Below, piece by piece: positions 7,267 to 12,656 of a DNA stretch of 30,782 bases. A program made the position numbers and the translations under genes. Position 1 is the stretch's first letter; the number at the start of each line of letters is the position of its first letter. The DNA is from a virus, in IMG/VR virus record IMGVR_UViG_3300020182_000125, positions 1-30,782 of that record, one strand, 5' to 3'. Below the pieces are notes generated by a model that saw only the letters and a list, made by a program, of their open reading frames with translations, searched no databases and was not told the origin of the DNA.

Positions 7267-9809
7267 TATTTGCCTCCGCCACCGTTAGCAGCTCCATCGC
7301 TTTCTAGAGCTTCTCTGGTTCTTCTTATTGCGTCTGCTTCTGCAGCCGCTGCGTTTTCAATTCGTTCCAATTCTGCTTGTATTTCTGCATCATTGGATGG
7401 TGCTGTTGTAGTTACTGGTGCTTGCGGTCTAGGCTGTACTGGAGTATATGATCCGCCAGCCACTCTTGATTTCAAAATATCAGTTGATACTCCGCCGAAT
7501 GTGCTTAGTCCGCCGTATGTCCATGAAGATGCGCCAGCTCTAGTATCAACATGCATAATGTTTTGACCAAATCCAAAACTTGTAAATCCTGCTTCCATAG
7601 CACTGTTGAAAAGACGCATTTTTTCAGCATCGTTCATTCCCCGTATACTTAAATCTAATGCCCTTCCGTGAAAGTGCTGACTACCTGGGGTTTTAGTTTC
7701 TCTAGTGGTGCCCGACTTGGCAATAGCATCATTAATTGTAACTGGTGCGCCAAATATCCGTTGTAACTCAGCATATGGACCACTCAGTGTTTCTTGCATT
7801 TGTGCAGGAGCAGTATCCTGTGTCATTCTACTCGCTCCATCCAAACTAAACAATGGATTCATAGCTGAATTAGTAGTTACGTCTGAAAGATCAACATTGG
7901 TTGCTGCCGCTACTTGACCGGCTTGTCTTTCTTGTTGTAATCTAGACAATGTGGCAGATTCATTATCAGTTAATTCCATCCCATTATTTTGTCTTCTTTG
8001 TAAATCTTGATATAACAGCTCATCAGCAGATGGAGGAGGAGGCGCTACTCTATTTGGGTTAGCGTAATCCCACATTTCAGGTGTAAGTCCCTGTGTATCA
8101 GGACTACCTGGGTTTTGGTATCCTGGCATATATGATTGATATGCATTTGGATTTGAGTAAAATTCATTACGATTATTTTCTTCCTCTTCATCCTGTTCAT
8201 ATCGCGCTTGTTGTCGTCGAAGCTGTTCCTCATAACTTGCCATCTGTGGAAATACATATGAGATAACTCGGCCTAATGAATCAACTGTTCCACCAAATGC
8301 ACCAAGTGCAGTTGATGTTGTTTGAAACCCAGGCGTGATAGTATCAACAGTGGTTCTAAATGCAATCCTTGCTTGATCAATTGCATCGATCGAATCATCG
8401 GCTAATTCTGAATTACTTCCCACCATTTTACGCTGTGCTTGTATAGATTCCACAGTTGCATTTTTAATACTATCTAATGCAAGACTGGCTGTTGCTTGCA
8501 TTTCTCTAAATTTTACAGCATCAGCTGAATTTGAGAAGGTGGTAGGTGCATTGGAAAATCCTGCGGCAATAGTACCCACTGCGGCTACGATTTCGTTATC
8601 TGTTATGTCACCAACTGCCGCTCTATCAAAAATATCAAAAAACTGTCTTTGCACATCACCTGGTAAGAATTTTAAAACATTTTTTAGTTCTTCACTTGCG
8701 TCATTGACAGATGTTTTGTCATATTGTATATTTCTAACAGTGTTAGGTAACAAGTCTGCTACTAAAGCACCTATACCAGGTATTGCATTTTCAAATGCAG
8801 TTCCAATAATGGCCTGTGCTTCAGTAATTCTGTCGACTGATCCTTCGCCAAAGTTATCAATCAAATATGATTCATTTTGGTGAAGTGCTAAACGGAAGTT
8901 TACATCTTTTAGTGCTTCTGATCTTGCATTAAGCATTGCCTCACGTGAGTCTCCAGTTAAGCTGGCCATTACTGTTGCCATTTCTGAACTAGTGCGCAAA
9001 TTTTCATTAATGCGGCGCTGTGTTGATGTATTAACTGATTCAATCTGACCAAGTTTATATAATAGATCAGCCTCTTCTAAAAATCTAGCACTCAGTTGTT
9101 CAGTAGTATAACCCATATCACCAAGCACATTACTATTAGCCTGTACATTGGCGATAACTTGAGAAACTTCTCTGGCATTTCTAGCAAAGCCGCCGCCTGT
9201 ATTAACTAAGACATCTTTATATTGTGCAAATTGTGCAGTTAGTTCACTGAAACTCATGCCAGTAAATGCAGCTTGTTGTCTTATAGTGTCATAAATGCGC
9301 AAATCTTCAGGTAATAATCCCAAATCTATCATTGCTCGCATACTTTTTTCTTGTTCAGTTAAAACTTTAGCAAAGAATGCTGTAGCACCTAATATAGCGG
9401 CAGTACCTACCCTGACAGCGCCGGCGATCATGCTAACTCTTTTTCCAACTATCGGTACATTTCCAGCTAACTCAGCTGTTGATTCAGCTAACCCGTCTAC
9501 AAGTCCGCCTGCAATTTTTTGCATATCAATAATAGAGTTTAATGGATCCAAATCTCTATCAAATGTTCTAAGTGTTTCTGAAACAGCTTTCTCACCGCGT
9601 TGTAGTGCTTTTAGAGTTTTACTTGTTTCTTTTTTCAGCTTATCTGCGGCTCGTTCTGTTTGCAATGGATCTAATTGTACGCCAAGTTTACGCATTGCCT
9701 GTACCGCTTGATTATAACCGGCAGGATTAACACTTGCAATACTATCCATAGTAGCCTCACTGGCCCATGGGTAAGCTGCGTGTATCATTGCAATTAGATC
9801 TTCGTCCAT
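7266..9809 (-). CDS. Tape-measure-like protein with C-terminal M15-type peptidase domain
   Basis: This is an 847-aa protein. Residues 1-550 are helical and Ala/Gln-rich, with a possible hydrophobic segment near residues 125-150 (RVGTAAILGATAFFAKVL), as in tape-measure proteins. The region around residues 190-310 is paralogous to the next gene. A low-complexity Gln/Asn/Pro linker leads to a domain with SQHFHGRALDL, matching the SxHxxGxAxD zinc motif of M15 / D-Ala-D-Ala peptidases (His712, Asp719), and HVD (His753) as the third ligand. FGFGQ just before it also fits. The C-terminus is a short Ala/Glu helix ending GGGGK. A peptidoglycan peptidase on a tape measure would help the tail tube cross the cell wall. 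It faces gp26 across a divergent pair of late-type promoters. Confidence 0.75.
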   Translation of the reverse strand: MDEDLIAMIHAAYPWASEATMDSIASVNPAGYNQAVQAMRKLGVQLDPLQTERAADKLKKETSKTLKALQRGEKAVSETLRTFDRDLDPLNSIIDMQKIAGGLVDGLAESTAELAGNVPIVGKRVSMIAGAVRVGTAAILGATAFFAKVLTEQEKSMRAMIDLGLLPEDLRIYDTIRQQAAFTGMSFSELTAQFAQYKDVLVNTGGGFARNAREVSQVIANVQANSNVLGDMGYTTEQLSARFLEEADLLYKLGQIESVNTSTQRRINENLRTSSEMATVMASLTGDSREAMLNARSEALKDVNFRLALHQNESYLIDNFGEGSVDRITEAQAIIGTAFENAIPGIGALVADLLPNTVRNIQYDKTSVNDASEELKNVLKFLPGDVQRQFFDIFDRAAVGDITDNEIVAAVGTIAAGFSNAPTTFSNSADAVKFREMQATASLALDSIKNATVESIQAQRKMVGSNSELADDSIDAIDQARIAFRTTVDTITPGFQTTSTALGAFGGTVDSLGRVISYVFPQMASYEEQLRRQQARYEQDEEEENNRNEFYSNPNAYQSYMPGYQNPGSPDTQGLTPEMWDYANPNRVAPPPPSADELLYQDLQRRQNNGMELTDNESATLSRLQQERQAGQVAAATNVDLSDVTTNSAMNPLFSLDGASRMTQDTAPAQMQETLSGPYAELQRIFGAPVTINDAIAKSGTTRETKTPGSQHFHGRALDLSIRGMNDAEKMRLFNSAMEAGFTSFGFGQNIMHVDTRAGASSWTYGGLSTFGGVSTDILKSRVAGGSYTPVQPRPQAPVTTTAPSNDAEIQAELERIENAAAAEADAIRRTREALESDGAANGGGGK

Positions 9810-9827
9810 TAACTACTCACTTTATAG

Positions 9828-9836
9828 GATAAATAC
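9828..9836 (+). promoter_or_regulatory. Candidate late promoter for gp26
   Basis: The plus strand reads GATAAATAC, 41 bases upstream of the gp26 ATG. It has the TAAATAC core shared by other late-type motifs here. It lies back-to-back with a minus-strand copy at 9858-9866, so the two transcripts would overlap at their 5' ends. Confidence 0.6.
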
Positions 9837-9857
9837 AAATAGGATGCATTATATAAT

Positions 9858-9866
9858 GTATTTATT
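9858..9866 (-). promoter_or_regulatory. Candidate late promoter for the tape-measure pair
   Basis: The minus strand reads AATAAATAC, 48 bases upstream of the 847-aa gene start at 9809. With the plus-strand motif at 9828-9836 it forms a face-to-face promoter pair. Polymerases starting at each site would run across the other site. Confidence 0.55.
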
Positions 9867-9877
9867 TGGAGAAAACC

Positions 9878-10714
9878 ATGAATGACAACCCTTTAATAAA
9901 GGCCTACAGAAAACCAGCAATGTACATCACATTGCCCAGTGGTGGAGAATATTATGATCCAAAGCCGAAGCTTAGTGTAGACGGAGAGCTAGCAATTTAT
10001 AGTATGACTGCTAGAGATGAAATTATTACTAAATCTCCAGATGCACTGTTTAATGGAGAGGCGACTGTGAGTTTGATTAAAAGTTGCTGTCCTGATATTG
10101 CTGACCCTAACCAAATTCCAGTTAACGATCTATTAATGATAATGATTGGAATTAGACAAGCAAGTTATGGCAAAGAGATTGATATTGATATCGCATGTGA
10201 AAAATGCAGTGAGATGAACGCAATGAGTGTTGATGCAAACAGACTGATGGCGAGGCATACCCCAACTGAAGTATCAAATAAATTGAAATTGCAAAATGAC
10301 TTTGTTGTAAGATTAAAGCCTTACACATTAAGTGAAAGAACACTTATGCAAATTCAACAAGTTAAGCAACAAAAAATGATACAGGGCGTTCTTCAATCAA
10401 AAGACAACAGTGAAGAACAGCAAGCAAAAATATTTGGTCAAACATTTGTTGAACTAGCTGATTTGACGGTCAACTTAATTACTAACTGTGTTATGTCAGT
10501 TAGGATGCCGGATGACGAAGTTATTGACGACAAAGACATGATCCGCGAGTGGTTAAAGTCTATTACAAAAGATGATTATGAATCAATCAAAAAAGTAATT
10601 GAAGGTTTGAGCGACAGTGGTATTGATACTACATTTAAAACAACATGCCAAAGTTGCCAACACACTTGGGAAGCTGATGTTGATTTGGACATCTCAAATT
10701 TTTTCGTAGGTTGA
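9878..10714 (+). CDS. 26: Baseplate hub / tail assembly protein, gp26-like
   Basis: The product has 278 aa from the ATG at 9878, which has TTGGAG six bases upstream. An in-frame TTG at 9866 lies within that ribosome binding site and is unlikely to be used. The N-terminus (YRKPAMYITLPSGGEYY, MTARDEI, ALFNGEA) and the SYGKEI region match the T4-like baseplate hub assembly family that includes gp26. Two cysteine pairs, C107-x2-C110 and C257-x2-C260, could bind one zinc ion. It is larger than T4 gp26 (208 aa). In T4 gene 26 is followed by 51, as appears to be the case here. The last codons contain a slippery heptamer in the correct frame, so a fraction of ribosomes may continue into the next ORF. 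Confidence 0.8.
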   Translation: MNDNPLIKAYRKPAMYITLPSGGEYYDPKPKLSVDGELAIYSMTARDEIITKSPDALFNGEATVSLIKSCCPDIADPNQIPVNDLLMIMIGIRQASYGKEIDIDIACEKCSEMNAMSVDANRLMARHTPTEVSNKLKLQNDFVVRLKPYTLSERTLMQIQQVKQQKMIQGVLQSKDNSEEQQAKIFGQTFVELADLTVNLITNCVMSVRMPDDEVIDDKDMIREWLKSITKDDYESIKKVIEGLSDSGIDTTFKTTCQSCQHTWEADVDLDISNFFVG

Positions 10715-10730
10715 TCGCCACTAGTCAACC
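10696..10730 (+). promoter_or_regulatory. Candidate programmed -1 ribosomal frameshift signal
   Basis: In the gp26 frame the sequence is A AAT TTT (10696-10702), an X XXY YYZ slippery heptamer. Six bases later there is a perfect 6-bp stem, GGTTGA (10709-10714) with TCAACC (10725-10730), extended by a U-G pair, with an 8-base loop. The stem contains the gp26 stop codon. The -1 frame is open from the heptamer into the next ORF and ends at 10929. A slip would give a 350-aa gp26/ORF fusion (275 + 75 residues). This resembles the G/GT tail-chaperone arrangement next to tape-measure genes of other long-tailed phages. It is inferred from sequence only. Confidence 0.6.
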
Positions 10731-10929
10731 GAAAGAGATAGAAAAAATCGTCAATAGATATAATAAACAGCTTGAAGAAACTGAAAGCAATTATATGGAT
10801 CTATTGATGTATAGTGGATTAAACTTAAACTATCAGGACATAATGTCTATGCCTGTTGATAGCTTGCGAATGCTTGTGGAAAAAATAAATCATTACGAAA
10901 ACTCAAAATCAGGAAAGCAATTCCTATAG
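10711..10929 (+). CDS. Short gp51-position protein, or -1 frame extension of gp26
   Basis: The ORF has 72 codons if started at the TTG at 10711, which overlaps the gp26 stop as TTGA. It is also open upstream to the slippery site and so may be made mainly as a frameshift fusion. The product is hydrophilic and helical (KEIEKIVNRYNKQLEETESN, then MDLLMYSGLNLNYQDIMSMP, ending GKQFL). It occupies the place of T4 gene 51 (249 aa, hub assembly catalyst) but is much shorter, so homology is uncertain. No Shine-Dalgarno better than GTAGG precedes the TTG, which favours coupling or frameshifting over independent initiation. Its stop meets the opposite-strand gene stop in a 6-base convergent overlap. Confidence 0.65.
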   Translation: MIATSQPKEIEKIVNRYNKQLEETESNYMDLLMYSGLNLNYQDIMSMPVDSLRMLVEKINHYENSKSGKQFL

Positions 10930-11364
10930 TTTTGTAATATTCTCATAATAATCTTTTGGCCAACTGTCATAGTAAGTTGTAGTGTGCAAGAAACCACGCT
11001 TCTGTATAATATCAGCTCTTAACTGAATAAAAACACAATTAGTAAAGTTCTGTACAAAATGTCCGGACTCTGGAGTACTAGTAAAGTACAATAGATCCGG
11101 ATTTTCTTTTGATAACTCGTCAAGAACAACCTGTACATCAGTTATGTCTTGACCATCAACCCAAGCAATGGCGATCTCATAAGTTTCCTTATCAAACAAC
11201 TCATATTGTGATTTTAAGTTATCTCTACAATCTAAAAATTGTATCTTGTTGGTTAGTCTTGCCTTACGTGCAAATGGACAAACAGGAAAACCATCGATCT
11301 TTTTTGCTTCGACGTCTTGAATAATCCACTCGACAAATTTATCTTGGAATATTTTGAAGTTCAT
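10924..11364 (-). CDS. Conserved-looking hypothetical protein with CPFAR motif
   Basis: This 146-aa protein begins MNFKIFQDKFVEWIIQDVEA and contains GFPVCPFARKARL near residue 30, followed by a mixed alpha/beta pattern (YEIAIAWVDG, PDLLYFTS, NCVFIQLRAD). The PVCPFA motif early in the chain is reminiscent of DUF1415-like and other CPF-motif proteins, but I do not recognise a specific family. It has no signal peptide or membrane segment. It is alone on the minus strand between the gp26 region and the structured RNA region, and has its own promoter-like elements upstream. The start ATG at 11364 has only a weak ribosome binding site. The function is unknown. Confidence 0.75.
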   Translation of the reverse strand: MNFKIFQDKFVEWIIQDVEAKKIDGFPVCPFARKARLTNKIQFLDCRDNLKSQYELFDKETYEIAIAWVDGQDITDVQVVLDELSKENPDLLYFTSTPESGHFVQNFTNCVFIQLRADIIQKRGFLHTTTYYDSWPKDYYENITKL

Positions 11365-11379
11365 ATATTTCTACTCAGA

Positions 11380-11407
11380 ATTGTGACAATGTAAATTGTA
11401 CTGTCAA
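11380..11407 (-). promoter_or_regulatory. Possible sigma70-type promoter for the CPF-motif gene
   Basis: On the minus strand TTGACA (11402-11407) is followed after 16 bases by CACAAT (11380-11385), which is preceded by TG as in extended -10 promoters. The start codon lies 15 bases further on, implying a very short leader. Directly upstream is CATAAATA (11408-11415), a second, late-like motif. The -35 is perfect; the -10 matches at four of six positions. Confidence 0.45.
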
Positions 11408-11508
11408 TATTTATGAATCTTATCAAATGCTCTACGAGCATTATATCTTCTTAAAGCTATCGCTTTAATCGATATATTACTTTATTATTAAAGTTCGAAA
11501 AAATTATT

Positions 11509-11559
11509 ATGATATAAAAATAATGAACATATTATATAATCGTTCATTTATTATATCAT
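11509..11559. other. Long AT-rich stem-loop
   Basis: ATGATATA (11509-11516) pairs perfectly with TATATCAT (11552-11559). Inside it AATGAAC pairs with GTTCATT, leaving small bulges and an ATATTATATAATC loop. It has about 17 base pairs in all. Such an AT-rich hairpin could be part of the RNA, a DNA unwinding element or a processing site; there is no T-run to suggest a terminator. Confidence 0.65.
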
Positions 11560-11568
11560 TTCCTTGAA

Positions 11569-11612
11569 GTTTATTCACACTAAGCCTGGTTTTGGCCTAG
11601 TAATGAATAAAC
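11569..11612. other. Strong stem-loop with 9-bp perfect base
   Basis: GTTTATTCA (11569-11577) pairs exactly with TGAATAAAC (11604-11612). After a 1x2 internal loop, ACTAAGCC pairs with GGCCTAGT with one mismatch, closing a TGGTTTT loop. It abuts the next helix, which begins at 11612, so the two could stack. Neither strand has the T-run of an intrinsic terminator after it. Confidence 0.75.
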
Positions 11613-12012
11613 AATGATTGGTTATTTCCCGTCATTATTACACACATCATATTAACAAACCAATTATTGGGGAGGCGGTTACGCTGTACCTCTATTACAT
11701 GCTGCCTTGGTAGCACAGACTATAGTGTTTTTTGCCAATATGACAGCTAAAAACAGTCCATCAAGTTCCAAGTGTCAGGAGAGCTTGATCTTTTATTCAC
11801 ACATCTCTGTGTTACAACCTTTTAGACAATACAAAAGCACTCTCGCATAGGCAAGGTCTTTTAGGCATCCGGCGATTAAACCGGGTAGTGTATTGAATCG
11901 GACAACTGAATAGCCCATTGCTTACCGTCTCTATCAGGAACGGATTCGCAGCACGATAATATCTGGCGTGCCAACCTTATGATCAGTTTTTAAGGGAGTT
12001 TTGAGATGGTCT

Positions 12013-12465
12013 CTAGCAGTTTTTGTTTTTTTGTAGCTGTTCTGTTAGTATATGTGAGCCATGTACACGGACCTGTATGTGTCCGTTATAATAATCGTCT
12101 GATTCTAGTACTTTTCTGGTAAATTGTTCTCGTGCCTCAATGTAACTGCATTCTGCTTTGCTGTTACAATAAAATAATATTTCTCTTGTGAAGTTTTCGG
12201 TGCCTAAAGTTTCAATATCTGTTGTTAGTGCGTTTGATGAGCCATAATATGTTTTCCAGTCTGAGTCTATTTTTGATTTAATTTTTTTTCTAACTTTTTT
12301 GCCATTTTTTTGTGTGTGCATCTTGTATTTTGTTTTGGAAAACTTAGCTAGTTTCTTCCCAATATACATTCTGCCTGATTGTGTATTCGTGATTAAGTAT
12401 ACAAAGCCAGCGCAATCTTCCGGCAACTCAGTAACTGTCTCTCCGCTATACGTCCAAGGTAACAA
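12013..12465 (-). CDS. GIY-YIG family nuclease (homing-type)
   Basis: The 150-aa product starts MLPWTYSGETVTELPEDCAG, then FVYLI (21-25) and MYIGKK (33-38), which correspond to the GIY and YIG halves of the nuclease motif. A strongly basic insertion follows (KNGKKVRKKIKSK), then DWKTYYGSS and an SYIEAREQF helix that could supply the metal-binding Glu. It starts with TTG at 12465, preceded by AGGA 7 bases upstream, so TTG is the likely true start. This type of protein occurs in marine T4-like phages as a free-standing nuclease. It is the last gene of the minus-strand recombination operon and its 3' end borders the structured RNA region. The C-terminus LQKNKNC is encoded by an A-rich tract. Confidence 0.8.
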   Translation of the reverse strand: MLPWTYSGETVTELPEDCAGFVYLITNTQSGRMYIGKKLAKFSKTKYKMHTQKNGKKVRKKIKSKIDSDWKTYYGSSNALTTDIETLGTENFTREILFYCNSKAECSYIEAREQFTRKVLESDDYYNGHIQVRVHGSHILTEQLQKNKNC

Positions 12466-12491
12466 ATTGTTTCCTATAATATCTTACGATA

Positions 12492-12656
12492 CTACACTTC
12501 TTCATTATCGTCAATAACTCTTTTGAGTAATTGCCATATATCTATCCCCACGTCTTCGTGAGATTCTCCCAACATAAGGTGTCGGTCACGTTGTCCATAT
12601 TTGCGGCGATAAACTTTTTCATTATCCCGCTCATATATCCATTTTGAGTTAGGCAT
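12492..12656 (-). CDS. Small hypothetical protein (54 aa) after gene 46
   Basis: An ATG at 12656 overlaps the last codons and stop of gene 46 by 8 bases and opens a 54-codon frame ending at 12492. It fills most of the gap before the GIY-YIG gene. The product starts MPNSKWIYERDNEKVYRRKY, followed by GQRDRHLMLG and an acidic helical end (IDIWQLLKRVIDDNEEV). The aromatic/basic N-terminus and amphipathic C-terminus look like a real small protein. Support comes from the tight operon packing and plausible composition; no family is recognised. Confidence 0.6.
   Translation of the reverse strand: MPNSKWIYERDNEKVYRRKYGQRDRHLMLGESHEDVGIDIWQLLKRVIDDNEEV

Larger units (their letters stand above)
11424..12005 (+). 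ncRNA. Candidate large structured noncoding RNA region
   Basis: The 648 bases between the genes ending or starting at 11364 and 12013 lack a convincing ORF but are full of stem-loops. They include 11426-11442 (perfect 7 bp, loop TAC), 11451-11468 (perfect 7 bp, loop TATC), 11509-11559 and 11569-11612 (long AT-rich stems). Others are 11612-11623 with 11658-11669 (12 bp, one G-U), 11700-11715 (6 bp, one G-U, loop CTTG), 11760-11789, 11799-11812, 11867-11886 (6 bp, one G-U) and 11951-11971. Three helices keep pairing through G-U only if transcribed from the plus strand, which sets the suggested strand; the 11799-11812 loop would be GAGA (GNRA) on the minus strand. From about 11670 the region is clearly less AT-rich. 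No tmRNA, RNase P or group I intron core was found. The ends are approximate and no clear promoter was seen. Confidence 0.5.

Noticed and set aside
9866-9877. TTG at 9866 as gp26 start
   Set aside because: It is part of the TTGGAG ribosome binding site for the ATG at 9878.
11676-11720. tRNA-like pattern with a TTGGTAGCA segment
   Set aside because: The hairpins do not form a cloverleaf, and no anticodon stem or T-arm of the right size follows.
11710-11732. Group I intron core (CAGACTATAG resembles P7 sequence) next to a GIY-YIG nuclease
   Set aside because: The complementary P7 strand and a P3/P8 arrangement could not be found on either strand, and there are no split exons flanking the region.
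11670-11990. tmRNA or RNase P RNA in the gene-free region
   Set aside because: No tRNA-like acceptor/T-loop with GGTTCGAATCC, no tag-peptide reading frame, and no RNase P P4-type conserved blocks on either strand.
12001-12036. Rho-independent terminator on the plus strand (GAGATGGTCTC followed by a T-rich tract)
   Set aside because: The stem has only 4 bp and the T-run is 6 bases away; the T-rich tract is the complement of Lys/Asn codons at the end of the GIY-YIG gene. It could still end the RNA but is too weak to annotate.
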